From Flavobacterium sp. MDT1-60 (GTDB lineage: Bacteria > Bacteroidota > Bacteroidia > Flavobacteriales > Flavobacteriaceae): a stretch of 64,000 nucleotides of DNA. A model generated the notes under the pieces. That model saw only the letters and a list, made by a program, of their open reading frames with translations. It did no database searches and had not been told where the DNA came from. The DNA lies in NCBI RefSeq assembly GCF_014844035.1, contig NZ_CP062159.1, forward strand, positions 1 to 64,000, written 5' to 3'. How positions within the stretch are numbered: the first letter of the stretch is position 1; every line of letters begins with the position of its first letter. Of this stretch, positions 27,869-37,783 are shown piece after piece. The translations under genes and the position numbers were made by a program.

Positions 27869-29278
27869 TTAAATTTCTAAATCCAAAATAGTGGCTTTCA
27901 TTTCTTCCATCACTATTTTTATATCGTTTTCTGTTGTACGCCAATTTACAAATGAGGCCCTGATTCCTTTACGATTCTGATATACCGTTGGCGTCATAAA
28001 TACTTTTCCTTTATCATTCAAAAGGGTCAAAAACTCGCTTACTTTTTCCTGATTGTGATTTCCCTTTAAGGTGAAACAAACGTTATTAAGACGTATGGGA
28101 GCCATCAATTCAAAATCTCCATTTTCAATTAAGGCATTACCAAAATACATCGCCAATGATGTGCTATTCTCCACAATATCGCAAAAACCCTCTTTCCCGT
28201 ATGCTAATAATGAAAACCAAACCGGCAACGCTCTTAAACGCCTTGAATTTTCAGGCAACACATTCAAATAATTAAAATTCTCTAACGGATTTCCTAAATA
28301 AGGCGCATTCGAATTCTGAAAAGTTTCTATTTGTAAACTGGTATGCTCTTTTTTAATCAAATAAAAAGCACTTTCATAAGGTACATTCAGCCATTTATGA
28401 CAATCAATTGTAATACTGTCTGCTCCTTCCCAGCCTTCAACCAAATGCTTAAATTTATCCGAAACTGCAGCAAATCCTCCAAAAGCAGCATCAATATGCC
28501 ACCAGAATTTATACTTTTCTTTTAATTTTGAAATTGTCTGGAAATCATCAAAATCGGCTGTATTTACAGTTCCTGCACTTGAAATTAAGATGAAAGGCTT
28601 TCCATTTAAACTTTGAATATTTTTCTCCAAATCAGCAATATCAATAGCTTCACGATTGCCTTCAACAGTTTTAATTGTAGTGAAATTATTACTTCCAATC
28701 CCCAACATTGCCAATGATTTTATTGAAGAAGAATGTGGTGTGGCAGTAAGAATATTTATAGTTTCCGAAATTCCGCTTTTGGCAAAATCTTTTCCTAATT
28801 GATTCCCAAACCATTGTCTCGCTACGCCTAAACAAGTAAAATTCGACATTGTTGCGCCGGTTACAAATCCTCCCAAAAAAGAATTTGGCAAACTCAATAA
28901 CTGCAACAGCAAATTGATAGTTTCAAATTCAATTAAAGCCGAGGCACCACCTTGTGCTTTTATAGCCTGAGTATTTTGATCATAAACCGAAGCCAGCCAA
29001 TCACCCACAATTGAAGCAGGGGTTGAACCACCCGTAACAAACCCCCAATATCTTGGTCCCGGCGAAGCAACCATTAAAGGTGCTAATCGTTCATTAAATT
29101 CTGCGAGGGTAGCCAAAGAGCCTAAACCTAATTCGTTTAATTCTCTGCTATAATCAATTGATTTTTTATTAGAAGTTGCAACATTTTCCAGGTTGTTTAG
29201 AAAATCTATTCCTTGTTGTTTTGCTTCTTCTAAAATATTTCCGAAATCGTTGAGATCGTTTTGTAAGACTGAATTCAT
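27869..29278 (-). CDS. PLP-dependent group II decarboxylase
   Basis: A 469-residue enzyme of the aromatic-amino-acid/glutamate decarboxylase family. The PLP-binding lysine is in DCHKWLNVPYE at about residue 300, with the conserved HIDAAFGGF before it and GSTPASIVGDWLASVYDQN near the N-terminus. These enzymes turn an amino acid into its amine and CO2. The substrate is uncertain. The neighbouring symporter gene, 34 bases upstream on the same strand, suggests a uptake-decarboxylation pair for an acidic or aromatic amino acid. Confidence 0.82.
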   Translation of the reverse strand: MNSVLQNDLNDFGNILEEAKQQGIDFLNNLENVATSNKKSIDYSRELNELGLGSLATLAEFNERLAPLMVASPGPRYWGFVTGGSTPASIVGDWLASVYDQNTQAIKAQGGASALIEFETINLLLQLLSLPNSFLGGFVTGATMSNFTCLGVARQWFGNQLGKDFAKSGISETINILTATPHSSSIKSLAMLGIGSNNFTTIKTVEGNREAIDIADLEKNIQSLNGKPFILISSAGTVNTADFDDFQTISKLKEKYKFWWHIDAAFGGFAAVSDKFKHLVEGWEGADSITIDCHKWLNVPYESAFYLIKKEHTSLQIETFQNSNAPYLGNPLENFNYLNVLPENSRRLRALPVWFSLLAYGKEGFCDIVENSTSLAMYFGNALIENGDFELMAPIRLNNVCFTLKGNHNQEKVSEFLTLLNDKGKVFMTPTVYQNRKGIRASFVNWRTTENDIKIVMEEMKATILDLEI

Positions 29279-29312
29279 TATATTATTTTGAAATAGTTAT
29301 AAATTTTATTTT

Positions 29313-30536
29313 TTACCATTTTGTTTTTTCGGAAAACCGCGAAATCACCATCGAACAAATCAAATCGCCATTTACGTTTAATAATGTTGCAATTGGATCA
29401 ACCAATGTTCCTAAAATCATAGCGACGGGCAAAGCTTGTTCCATTGGCAATCCGTAAACGGTTATTGCCAAAACTTCTCCTATATAACCACCATTCGGAA
29501 TTCCGCCTTCGACAATGGAAACAATCACTGTAATTCCTAAAGCTAAAAGTATGGTTGATGGCTCCGTAAAATCTTTCCCAAACATGGCAAAAAGAACCGT
29601 TATTTTTAAAATGGAAGACATGCTTGAACCGTCTTTATGCAAAGGCGCTCCAAGTGGAATAACGAGATTTCGAACATGTTTTGGTATGTTCATCTTTTCG
29701 GCCGCTTCCAAATTTGCAGGAATCGTTGCGATACTACTGCAAGTTCCGACTGCGGTTAAAGCTGGCGTAATATTATTGCTCCAAAATACAAGAAAAGCTC
29801 TTTTTCCACCTGCAACAAAAGCATACAAACTAAAAAATACAAAGAAGTAAAAAATGCAAGCTCCATAATAAACACCCAAAGGTTTGGCATAAACTCCAAA
29901 TAACTGCGGTCCAAAAACTCCAACCTGATAGGCAAAATAAGCTCCCAAACCAATTGGCGCTAATTTCATAATCATGTTCAAAAGCTGCTTCATCACTTCA
30001 TTTCCTGAATCCAAAAAACTTCTGAAAGCACTTCCTTTTTCTCCTGATTGCAAGCTTGCAAACCCAATTAAAAAAGAAAATATAATTAATGCGAGCATAC
30101 TTTTTCGGGACAGTAATTCGAAGAAATCATTTACGGTCAACAATTGCGCGATTTGATCTCCAATACTCCCGGATTTTATATTTTCGACTGGAACTTTAGA
30201 AATGATGATATTTTGATGAATTGGAAAAAGATAAACAGCCAAAATCATTACGATAGCAGAAATTAGTATTGTTGTAAGAAAAACGACAATCATAATTACA
30301 AACAGTTTACCTAGTTTTTCAGTTCGCTCTAAATTGGCAATAGAAGAAGCAATTGTGAAAAATATAAGTGGAATAATAGCTGTAAAAAGCAAGTTTAGAA
30401 AAATATCACCGAGTGGTTTTATAACCAGGACATCTTTACCATAAAACAACCCTAAAATACTGCCGAGTATAATTCCGCCAAGGAGTAATAAAATACTGCT
30501 GTAGCTTTGCAGAAAATTGATTTTTTTAACGTCCAT
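29313..30536 (-). CDS. Dicarboxylate/amino acid:cation symporter
   Basis: A 407-residue inner-membrane DAACS-family transporter with about eight helices. It shows LLLGGIILGSILGLFYG, the serine-rich re-entrant loop region (SSIATIPANLEAAEKM), PLGAPLHKDGSSM and the second hairpin (EGGIPNGGYIGE, LGTLVDPIATLLNVNGD). These carriers take up glutamate, aspartate or C4-dicarboxylates with sodium or protons. It is co-directional with the decarboxylase. Confidence 0.88.
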   Translation of the reverse strand: MDVKKINFLQSYSSILLLLGGIILGSILGLFYGKDVLVIKPLGDIFLNLLFTAIIPLIFFTIASSIANLERTEKLGKLFVIMIVVFLTTILISAIVMILAVYLFPIHQNIIISKVPVENIKSGSIGDQIAQLLTVNDFFELLSRKSMLALIIFSFLIGFASLQSGEKGSAFRSFLDSGNEVMKQLLNMIMKLAPIGLGAYFAYQVGVFGPQLFGVYAKPLGVYYGACIFYFFVFFSLYAFVAGGKRAFLVFWSNNITPALTAVGTCSSIATIPANLEAAEKMNIPKHVRNLVIPLGAPLHKDGSSMSSILKITVLFAMFGKDFTEPSTILLALGITVIVSIVEGGIPNGGYIGEVLAITVYGLPMEQALPVAMILGTLVDPIATLLNVNGDLICSMVISRFSEKTKW

Positions 30537-30618
30537 AATTTTTTAAAGTATTAGGATTTGCTGAAATGGAAACCTGAAATAAAAATCAATTAAATTACTC
30601 AAAAAAAGAGTTCAAAAA

Positions 30619-31272
30619 CTATTTCTCTAAAACAATCGTAGTAAAGTCCCGATCAACCAATTCTCCTGTTCTCGTTTTTACTTTTTCGGTTAAAGTCTCT
30701 TTGTATAAGATTTTGAACAGCGTTTTCTGCACTAATTGCTCCACTTTTTCAGTGCTGTAAAGTTTAAACTCGAATTTGGTAAATGGAAGCTGTTTCATGA
30801 AACTTTCTTCTGCAAAAGTGATACAGAAAACTCCACCTGGTTTTAAAACCCTGTATATTTCTGAAAGCAATTTTTCTGGCTCCCTCCAAAAATAAATGGT
30901 GTTTACAGTGAATATTTTATCAAAAAAGGCATCTTCAAACGGAATTATATTTCCGTCGTAAAGCGAAAAGAAAGCTTGTTTTTGAGAGACAAAATTTCTG
31001 TTGATCTGGCGTGCTTCATGAAACATTAATTCAGACATTTCGAGTCCATAGTATTTCAGGTTCTCTCCTTGTTCGAATATAAATTCTACATGTCGCGCAT
31101 TTCCGTGACCTAATTCTAAAATAGAACTTCCGGCTTTTATATTTAGATTCTGAACAGAATGACGCGTCATGTTGATGTTGGTTTCATGCATCATGTTGGC
31201 CATTTCTATCCCTTTTTCTCCTGTTGGATGTTTTAACTGAGAGGCGATTGCTTGTAATTCTTCTTTTTCCAT
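30619..31272 (-). CDS. SAM-dependent methyltransferase (class I)
   Basis: A protein of 217 residues from the ATG at 31272 (MEKEELQAIASQ); an upstream in-frame start would add 15 hydrophobic residues and is less likely. Motif I is ILELGHGNARHVEFI, with a later YYGLEMSE, FTVNTIYFWREPEKLLSEIYRVLKPGG and FCITFAEE. This is the UbiE/COQ5-like fold. The substrate is not known. Confidence 0.78.
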   Translation of the reverse strand: MEKEELQAIASQLKHPTGEKGIEMANMMHETNINMTRHSVQNLNIKAGSSILELGHGNARHVEFIFEQGENLKYYGLEMSELMFHEARQINRNFVSQKQAFFSLYDGNIIPFEDAFFDKIFTVNTIYFWREPEKLLSEIYRVLKPGGVFCITFAEESFMKQLPFTKFEFKLYSTEKVEQLVQKTLFKILYKETLTEKVKTRTGELVDRDFTTIVLEK

Positions 31273-31357
31273 AATGTTTAAAATTAAATTCCAAATTAAA
31301 AAAAATCCAAATTCCAAGCTTTCATTTCATTCCAAGGAATGAAAACTGTACTGGAAC

Positions 31358-31390
31358 AACTTTGTCAAAGTTTAAAACTTTGACAAAGTT
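31358..31390. repeat. AACTTTGTCAAAGTT palindrome
   Basis: AACTTTGTCAAAGTTT is answered by AAACTTTGACAAAGTT. It lies between the metF stop and the methyltransferase start and may end the metF transcript; such palindromes are also common intergenic repeats in flavobacteria. Confidence 0.6.
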
Positions 31391-31402
31391 CAGTGTTTAT
31401 CT

Positions 31403-32359
31403 TTAAAAAATCTGACTCGCAATCTGGCGAATATTCTCAGATTTCCCCATTGAATAATAATGCAAAACCGGAACTCCAGCCGCTTTTAATTCAAGAGATT
31501 GCTGAATCGCCCACTCGATTCCGACTTGTTTGATTTCAGCATTATTTTTACATTTATCAACAGCATCGATTAAATCTTCTGGTAAATCGATTCTGAAAAT
31601 CTGCGGCAAAATCTGTAAATGCCTTTGAACAGCAATTGGCTTAATTCCAGGAATAATCGGAATTGTAATCCCTATTTCTCTTGCTTTTGCAACAAATTCA
31701 AAATATTTAGCATTATCAAAAAACATTTGTGTTACTACATAATCAGCACCTGCATCTACTTTTTCTTTTAATCTCTTTAAGTCAGATTGTAAAGATGGAG
31801 ATTCTAAATGTTTCTCCGGATAACCTGCAACGCCAATACAAAAATCAGCTTTGTTGTCGATATCCATTACTTCATGCAGATATTTTCCGCAATTCAAATT
31901 ATTGATTTGACGAACTAAATCTATAGCAAAACTATTCCCTCCCACTTTAGGAACAAAAGACTGTTCGTCTTTCATGGCATCTCCACGAAGTGCCATTACA
32001 TTATTGATTCCCAAATATTGACAATCTACGAGCATATATTCTGTTTCTTCCTGTGTAAAACCACCACAAAGCAAATGCGGTACAGTATCTACATTGTATT
32101 TATGTTTTATAGAAGCGCAGATCCCAAGCGTTCCCGGACGCATACGAGTCAATTTTTTATCTAAAAGACCGTTTCCTTTGTCAATATAAATGTACTCTTC
32201 CCGCGAAGTCGTTACATCAATAAACGGTGGTTTAAACTCCATCAACGGATCGATATTATCGTATAATTCCTGAATACTTTTCCCTTTTTGAGGCGGAATA
32301 AGTTCAAATGAGAATAAGGTATTTCCTTTGGCGTTTTCTATATGTTCTGTTACTTTCAT
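31403..32359 (-). CDS. metF: Methylenetetrahydrofolate reductase
   Basis: A 318-residue flavoprotein that reduces 5,10-methylene- to 5-methyltetrahydrofolate, the methyl donor used by MetH and MetE. The barrel begins with FSFELIPPQKGKSIQELYD. FIDVTTSREE, GINNVMALRGDAMKDE and ADYVVTQMFFDNAKYFEF contain the folate and FAD contacts. It lies downstream of the two metH genes on the same strand and is probably under the same SAM riboswitch. Confidence 0.93.
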   Translation of the reverse strand: MKVTEHIENAKGNTLFSFELIPPQKGKSIQELYDNIDPLMEFKPPFIDVTTSREEYIYIDKGNGLLDKKLTRMRPGTLGICASIKHKYNVDTVPHLLCGGFTQEETEYMLVDCQYLGINNVMALRGDAMKDEQSFVPKVGGNSFAIDLVRQINNLNCGKYLHEVMDIDNKADFCIGVAGYPEKHLESPSLQSDLKRLKEKVDAGADYVVTQMFFDNAKYFEFVAKAREIGITIPIIPGIKPIAVQRHLQILPQIFRIDLPEDLIDAVDKCKNNAEIKQVGIEWAIQQSLELKAAGVPVLHYYSMGKSENIRQIASQIF

Positions 32360-32447
32360 TATTTAAGTTATGAGTTATGAATTATGAGTTTTGAGTTGTT
32401 TGTGTAAAAAATCTGAATCAAAAAACATAATCAAATAATCTTCTTTT

Positions 32448-32497
32448 GTTTCAAGTTTCAGGTTCCAAGTTGCTTTAGAGAACCTGAAACTTGAAAC
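32448..32497. repeat. Inverted repeat between metH C-terminal gene and metF
   Basis: GTTTCAAGTTTCAGGTTC at 32448-32465 is perfectly answered at 32480-32497. It lies within the putative met operon and lacks a clear T run, so it may be an internal hairpin. Related CAGGTTTCAAG words occur near 44440. Confidence 0.55.
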
Positions 32498-32518
32498 TAA
32501 ATAAACCTGAAACTATTT

Positions 32519-35194
32519 TTAGTCTGCTATATTAGGGTTTAACCATTTGCTTGCGTATTCAGTGGAGACATTACGACGTTTAGCGTAGTCTATCACCTGA
32601 TCTTCTTTTATTTTTCCGAGTCCAAAATATTTACTTTTCGGATTTCCGAAGTAATATCCGGAAACGGATGATGCAGGCCACATTGCCATACTTTCCGTCA
32701 GCGTTACTCCAATTTCTTCAGCTACATTTAAGAGTTTCCAAATCGTTGGTTTCTCCAGGTGATCCGGACAAGCCGGGTATCCTGGCGCTGGACGAATTCC
32801 TTTATAATTTTCTTCGATTAAGTCTTCTGTCGAAAGTGATTCTTCGGCATCATAACCCCAAAAATCCTGACGTACTTTTTCGTGTAAATATTCGGCGAAA
32901 GCCTCAGCAAAACGATCGGCTAATGCTTTAACCATAATCGAATTATAATCGTCTAAATCTTTTTCGAATTCGGCTGCCCATTCATCAACACCAAAACCTG
33001 TTGTTACACAAAATGCTCCGATATAATCTGTAATTCCACTGTCTTTTGGTAAAATAAAATCAGACAAGGCAATGTTCGGAGCGCCTTTTGTTTTTTGTGA
33101 CTGCTGACGAAGCGTTAAGAATTTCTCCAGAACTTTTCCGTTTTCATCACGCAATTCTATATCATCATCATCAACCTGATTGGCAGGGAAAATACCGTAA
33201 ATACCTTTTGCCGTTAATTTTTTCTCTGCCAAAATCACTTTCAACATTTCCTGAGCATCGGCAAAAACAGAAGTTGCCTGTTCTCCCACAACCTCATCGG
33301 TCAAAATCGCCGGATATTTTCCGAACAATTCCCATGTTCTAAAAAACGGCGTCCAGTCGATATATGGAACCAAAACATCCAGATCAACTTCAATAGTTTG
33401 TGCTCCAATTACTTTTGGTTTGGTTGGCGTATATTCATCCCAGTCCAATTGTAATTTGTTTTTACGCGCTTGTTCAATCGTCAGGAAGTTTTTATCTCTT
33501 GATCGATTTAAAAACGTTTCTCTAAACGCATCGTACTCTGCACGAATATCGCTTGCATATATCTTACGGTTATGATCTAATAAATTTCCTGCAACCGTAA
33601 CCGCTCTCGAAGCATCGTTTACGTGAATTACAGTTTCTCTATATTGCGGAGCGATTTTCACGGCGGTATGTGCACGCGAAGTCGTTGCTCCACCAATCAT
33701 AATCGGTATTTTAATTCCTTGTTTGTCTAATTCTTTGGCCAAATAAACCATTTCGTCAAGCGAAGGCGTGATTAGTCCACTTAAACCGATAATGTCTACA
33801 TTGTGTTCAATCGCAGCTGCAATAATTTTTTCCGGAGGCACCATAACGCCAAGATCTACAATCTCGTAATTGTTACAGGCCAAAACGACTGAAACGATAT
33901 TTTTACCAATATCGTGAACGTCTCCTTTTACAGTTGCCATCAGGATTTTTCCATTTCCTTGTTTGTCTCCGGCTTGTTTGCTTGCTTCAATATATGGCAA
34001 TAAATACGCAACCGCTTTTTTCATTACACGAGCTGATTTTACCACCTGTGGCAGGAACATTTTTCCACTTCCGAATAAATCTCCAACGACATTCATTCCG
34101 GTCATCAAATTGATTTCGATTACTTCGATTGGTTTTACAGCCGCTAAACGAGCTTCTTCAACATCAATTTCTATAAAAGCATCAACTCCCTTTACTAATG
34201 AATGCGTAATACGTTCCTGAACGGTTCCTAAACGCCATTCCTGAATCGCTTTTTCATCTGATTTTACTTCGCCTTTTACGTTTTCAGCAAAATCTAAAAG
34301 TCGCTCTGTCGCGTCGTCGCGTCTGTTCAGGATTACGTCTTCAACGTGTTCTAATAAGTCTTTTGGGATATCGTCATAAATCGAAAGCATTTCCGGATTC
34401 ACGATTCCCATTGTCATTCCGTTCTGAATTGCGTGGTATAAAAACACCGAGTGCATAGCTTCACGAACCGTATCATTTCCTCTAAAAGAAAACGAAACGT
34501 TACTCACTCCACCACTAATATGCGCGTGAGGCAAGTTTTCGCGAACCCATTTTGTACCTCTAAAAAAGTCCAACGCGTTTAAGCGATGTTCTTCCATTCC
34601 GGTTGCAACGGGGAAAATATTCAAATCGAAAATAATATCCTGTGGAGGGAAACCAACTTTATTAACCAAAATATCATACGAACGCTGACAAATTTCAACT
34701 CGTCGATCAAAATTATCTGCCTGCCCTACTTCGTCAAAAGCCATAATGATCGCCGCCGCTCCGTAACGTTTGATTAATTTGGCGTGATGAATAAAGGCTT
34801 CTTCGCCTTCTTTCAACGAAATGGAGTTGACAACGCTTTTTCCTTGTACTACTTTAAGACCTGCTTCGATGATTTCCCATTTCGAGCTGTCGATCATAAT
34901 CGGCACTCTCGAAATATCCGGTTCTGATGCAATTAAATTCAAAAATTTTGTCATTGCCTGAACACCATCAAGCATTCCTTCATCCATATTAATATCGATG
35001 ATTTGTGCTCCACCTTCTACTTGTTGTCTTGCAATATCAAGCGCCTCGTCATATTTCTCTTCCTTGATTAAGCGAAGGAATTTTCGCGAACCCGTTACAT
35101 TCGTACGTTCCCCAACGTTTACAAAAACACTTTCGGGCGTAATAATCAACGGTTCTAATCCTGCTAATACAAGGTCTCTTCTTTTTTCTGCCAT
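32519..35194 (-). CDS. metH: Cobalamin-dependent methionine synthase, folate/B12/activation part
   Basis: An 891-residue protein carrying three of the four MetH modules. The pterin-binding domain comes first ([30 protein letters not shown]). Next is the cap and B12-binding domain with [15 protein letters not shown] near residue 430, whose histidine is the cobalt ligand, and [13 protein letters not shown]. Last is the SAM-dependent reactivation domain ([29 protein letters not shown]). The homocysteine domain is encoded separately at 36094-37098. Split MetH is known in Bacteroidetes. A small unrelated gene and repeats lie between the halves here. Confidence 0.93.
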   Translation of the reverse strand: MAEKRRDLVLAGLEPLIITPESVFVNVGERTNVTGSRKFLRLIKEEKYDEALDIARQQVEGGAQIIDINMDEGMLDGVQAMTKFLNLIASEPDISRVPIMIDSSKWEIIEAGLKVVQGKSVVNSISLKEGEEAFIHHAKLIKRYGAAAIIMAFDEVGQADNFDRRVEICQRSYDILVNKVGFPPQDIIFDLNIFPVATGMEEHRLNALDFFRGTKWVRENLPHAHISGGVSNVSFSFRGNDTVREAMHSVFLYHAIQNGMTMGIVNPEMLSIYDDIPKDLLEHVEDVILNRRDDATERLLDFAENVKGEVKSDEKAIQEWRLGTVQERITHSLVKGVDAFIEIDVEEARLAAVKPIEVIEINLMTGMNVVGDLFGSGKMFLPQVVKSARVMKKAVAYLLPYIEASKQAGDKQGNGKILMATVKGDVHDIGKNIVSVVLACNNYEIVDLGVMVPPEKIIAAAIEHNVDIIGLSGLITPSLDEMVYLAKELDKQGIKIPIMIGGATTSRAHTAVKIAPQYRETVIHVNDASRAVTVAGNLLDHNRKIYASDIRAEYDAFRETFLNRSRDKNFLTIEQARKNKLQLDWDEYTPTKPKVIGAQTIEVDLDVLVPYIDWTPFFRTWELFGKYPAILTDEVVGEQATSVFADAQEMLKVILAEKKLTAKGIYGIFPANQVDDDDIELRDENGKVLEKFLTLRQQSQKTKGAPNIALSDFILPKDSGITDYIGAFCVTTGFGVDEWAAEFEKDLDDYNSIMVKALADRFAEAFAEYLHEKVRQDFWGYDAEESLSTEDLIEENYKGIRPAPGYPACPDHLEKPTIWKLLNVAEEIGVTLTESMAMWPASSVSGYYFGNPKSKYFGLGKIKEDQVIDYAKRRNVSTEYASKWLNPNIAD

Positions 35195-35311
35195 TTTTTC
35201 TAAGTTACTAAGGCCCTAAGATTCTAAGGTTCTGAGTTTTTTTATTCTTGTGTTTTCCTGCAAGGTTTTCGAAACCTTGTAGGTATATTCGTTTTTAAAT
35301 AATCTTATTTT

Positions 35312-35420
35312 GGGCGTGTTTCGCCGCGGCGAACCGGGCTATCCGTTACGTTACAAGTCCTCGACCAATTCCGTTATCACTCCATTGGTCTGTGGGCTTT
35401 TCACTTCTATCCCTCACGCG
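35312..35420 (+). repeat. GGGCGTG...CACGCG structured repeat element
   Basis: About 109 bases begin GGGCGTG and end CCCTCACGCG, with GCGTG/CACGC as an outer pair. Inside are the hairpin TTCGCCGCGGCGAA, the block CGGGCTATCCG and a second hairpin ACCAAT/ATTGGT. Elements with these ends are common between genes in flavobacteria. The role is unknown. Confidence 0.6.
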
Positions 35421-35477
35421 GTATCAGTTTCAAAAAACGATTTATATTTTTCACGATTTCAATTATCGTTGTTGAAA

Positions 35478-35605
35478 TATTTTTTTTGCTACCAATCTGT
35501 CGTTCCTATGGAACTTTATTTTTGTATCTTTTCTCATCATCAACGGAATAAATTCCGTTGCTACCAACATTTCGTTCCTCTGGAACTTTTACTTAGTTCT
35601 CTTTA
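35478..35605 (+). repeat. GTTCCnnnGGAAC palindromic repeats
   Basis: The gap 35195-35631 has no gene. TTGCTACCAATCTGTCGTTCC-type and TTGCTACCAACATTTCGTTCC-type units lie about 65 bases apart, each ending in a GTTCCTATGGAAC-like palindrome, with AACGGAATAAATTCCGTT between. Similar palindromes occur at 40084-40175. Confidence 0.55.
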
Positions 35606-35631
35606 TCAATCTTATGGAAACCATTGATTGG

Positions 35632-36090
35632 TTATTTCCATTTTGACTTTTCTATATATTTACAAGTAACTCCTGCATCATATATATAATATTTTGTTTT
35701 AGTAAAACCTGCTTTAACTAGTGTGAGTGAATCGGGACTTAATTCCTCTTCTAAAATAATATAATGCCCTTTTTCAGGGTTATTCAAATCATATTTTACT
35801 TTGTAAAACTTATTTATTAATTCATATTCATCACCTTCATATCCTCTCGTAGAAACTTCAGATAAAACTTTCTTATCTGAATAAAAGTAATATTTCAAAG
35901 AAGAGGTTTTATTTGCGTGTTCAATTCTAGTTGTAAATCCAATGGTTTCGCCTTTGAATGTCTCTTTATACCTTTGATATTTATTAGCGTTATTAGAGAC
36001 AAAAAGGATAAATAAAATGACTATCGTCAAAAGCACAACTGACCATATCCATTTAGGCTTTTCATTAATCTCTTCTTTTTCTTCTAGCAT
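35632..36090 (-). CDS. Hypothetical membrane-anchored protein
   Basis: A 152-residue protein with a charged N-terminus, one membrane helix (WIWSVVLLTIVILFILFV, about residues 14-31) and a polar outer part with short beta segments (EGDEYELINKFYKVKYDL, GHYIILEEELSPDSL). I recognise no family. It sits between the two halves of metH, three bases after the N-terminal gene's stop, so it is likely transcribed with them, but nothing links it to methionine synthesis. Confidence 0.6.
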   Translation of the reverse strand: MLEEKEEINEKPKWIWSVVLLTIVILFILFVSNNANKYQRYKETFKGETIGFTTRIEHANKTSSLKYYFYSDKKVLSEVSTRGYEGDEYELINKFYKVKYDLNNPEKGHYIILEEELSPDSLTLVKAGFTKTKYYIYDAGVTCKYIEKSKWK

Positions 36091-36093
36091 TTC

Positions 36094-37098
36094 TTAAACC
36101 AATACCGGCGCCACACGTGGCTTATAATCTTTCGCAACCTCAGCAATTAATCGAATATGATCTGGAGTTGTTCCGCAACAACCACCAATTATGTTAATTA
36201 AATTATCGTCTAAATATTCTTTGATTAAGGCCTGAGTTTGTTCTGGCGTTTCATCATATTGTCCGAATGCGTTTGGCAAACCTGCATTTGGGTGTGCCGA
36301 AACATTGAACTGTGTATGCTGTGATAATGTTTTCAAATACGGTTTCAATAAATCGGCTCCAAGAGCACAATTAAATCCTACACTTAATAACGGAATATGT
36401 GATACTGAAATCAAAAACGCTTCAACTGTTTGCCCGGAAAGTGTTCTTCCAGAAGCATCGGTAATCGTTCCTGAAACCATGATTGGAATATCAAGATTAC
36501 GTTCGTCTTTTACTTCTTCGATCGCGAAAAGTGCTGCTTTAGCATTTAAAGTATCGAAGATAGTTTCCACCAAAAGCAAATCACATCCGCCATCCATTAA
36601 GGCTTCAACTTGTTGTTTGTAAGCAATACGCAAATCATCAAAAGTTACAGCTCTGTAACCTGGATCGTTTACATCTGGCGACATACTTGCCGTTCTGTTG
36701 GTCGGTCCGATTGAACCGGCAACGAAACGTGGTTTGTTCGGATTTTTAGCAGTGAATTCATCTGCTACTTCACGGGCAATTTTAGCCGATTCATAGTTCA
36801 ATTCGTAAACCAAATCTTCCAGGAAATAATCGGCCATACCGATCGTAGTTCCTGAAAAAGTATTGGTTTCTACGATGTCTGCACCAGCTTCAAAATAAGC
36901 AGCGTGAACATCGCGAATTGCTTGTGGTTGTGTTATGGATAGTAAATCATTGTTTCCTTTTAACGGATGCGGAAAATCTTTGAAACGCTCTCCTCTGAAA
37001 TCTTCTTCTGAGAAATTATAGCGCTGCAACATTGTTCCCATTGCTCCATCAAGGATTAGGATATTTTTTTTAATTGCTTCCTGAATTGTTATTGCCAT
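36094..37098 (-). CDS. metH: Methionine synthase, homocysteine-binding part
   Basis: A 334-residue protein equal to the N-terminal module of MetH. It binds and activates homocysteine through zinc held by cysteines in VGFNCALGA at about 245 and [10 protein letters not shown] at about 310. The start [28 protein letters not shown] and the [13 protein letters not shown] region are typical. It works with the 891-residue protein at 32519-35194. The SAM-I riboswitch at 37407-37517 lies upstream, so excess SAM should lower its expression. Confidence 0.92.
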   Translation of the reverse strand: MAITIQEAIKKNILILDGAMGTMLQRYNFSEEDFRGERFKDFPHPLKGNNDLLSITQPQAIRDVHAAYFEAGADIVETNTFSGTTIGMADYFLEDLVYELNYESAKIAREVADEFTAKNPNKPRFVAGSIGPTNRTASMSPDVNDPGYRAVTFDDLRIAYKQQVEALMDGGCDLLLVETIFDTLNAKAALFAIEEVKDERNLDIPIMVSGTITDASGRTLSGQTVEAFLISVSHIPLLSVGFNCALGADLLKPYLKTLSQHTQFNVSAHPNAGLPNAFGQYDETPEQTQALIKEYLDDNLINIIGGCCGTTPDHIRLIAEVAKDYKPRVAPVLV

Positions 37099-37230
37099 GT
37101 TATTTGCCTTTTGCCACGAAGACGCTAAGACACTAAGCTTTTTTTAATTATAATTCCGATTTTAAACCTAACAGGTTTAGTTCGATATCTTGATTCCAAT
37201 TGATTCCAAGAATTCACTATTGCAGGCTAA

Positions 37231-37298
37231 TTAGCCCCGATGGGAGCAAATATCCTTTTATCCGCCGTGGCGGATAAAAGATATTGCGGACAGCGGGA
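37231..37298 (-). repeat. REP-like palindromic element, copy 3 (inverted)
   Basis: This is the reverse-complement form of the elements at 4131 and 23682: on the minus strand it reads CCCGCTGTCCGC, a palindromic centre TATCCGCC/GGCGGATA, then GCTCCCATCGGGGCTAA. It lies in the leader between the SAM riboswitch and metH. Confidence 0.68.
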
Positions 37299-37406
37299 AC
37301 GATGATGGCATAAATGCGCCAATGATTCGCTCATCATACTGTGAATTCAGTAAAATAATATTGTAAGGTTGTCAGGAAAAGTTGAGGAAATACTTTATGT
37401 ATTTGT

Positions 37407-37517
37407 GTTATCTATCTTTAATACTATGAATTTGTATAAAGTAGAATTTAGCACCTTCTTTATGATAAAGGGTTGCTAAGGTTTCATCGGGTCTATCCCT
37501 CCGCCTTTCGTGATAAC
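37407..37517 (-). promoter_or_regulatory. SAM-I (S-box) riboswitch upstream of metH
   Basis: On the minus strand the core reads GAGGGATAGACCCGATGAAA, then CCTTAGCAACC, a P3 hairpin CTTTATCATAAAG, and AAGGTGCTAAATTC. These are the conserved S-box blocks. P1 is formed by GTTATC and GATAAC at the two ends. SAM-I riboswitches turn genes off when SAM is plentiful. The regulated unit is metH (two genes) and probably metF. Confidence 0.88.
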
Positions 37518-37540
37518 TTTCAATAAATTTAGGAACGGTG

Positions 37541-37572
37541 CAAAGGTATGAAATAGCCTTGCGACTTGCAAG
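37541..37572 (-). promoter_or_regulatory. Promoter of the metH riboswitch transcript
   Basis: On the minus strand TTGC is followed after about 19 bases by TACCTTTG, the Bacteroidetes -33/-7 pattern, about 25 bases before the riboswitch. Confidence 0.6.
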
Positions 37573-37649
37573 TTTTTTTTTAAGGTTCTGAGGATCTAAG
37601 ACACTAAGGGTCTCAGGTTAAAGTTTGTCTTATGTTTTTTCAAATATAG

Positions 37650-37741
37650 CCCACGGTTTCAACCGTGGGAGACGGATCGAAATTATGGATTGTGATCATG
37701 CATTGCGATATACATTGCGCTCCAGTGGTTAAAACCACTGG
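37650..37741. repeat. Two intergenic palindromes
   Basis: CCCACGGTTTCAACCGTGGG at 37650-37669 and CCAGTGGTTAAAACCACTGG at 37722-37741 are near-perfect palindromes flanked by TAGCC words. They belong to the dense repeat region 37.1-38.3 kb, which holds no convincing gene apart from the riboswitch leader. Confidence 0.65.
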
Positions 37742-37783
37742 CTATGTTTTAAAAACATCTACAATAAAATTATTTACAACCTC

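Noticed and set aside
29515..29850. Antisense ORF within the symporter gene
   Set aside because: It is the shadow of a strongly conserved gene on the other strand; the same holds for the other long antisense frames over metH, thrA and metE.
35310..35627. Plus-strand ORF of 105 residues
   Set aside because: It lies wholly over the structured repeat and GTTCC palindromes and its translation is not protein-like.
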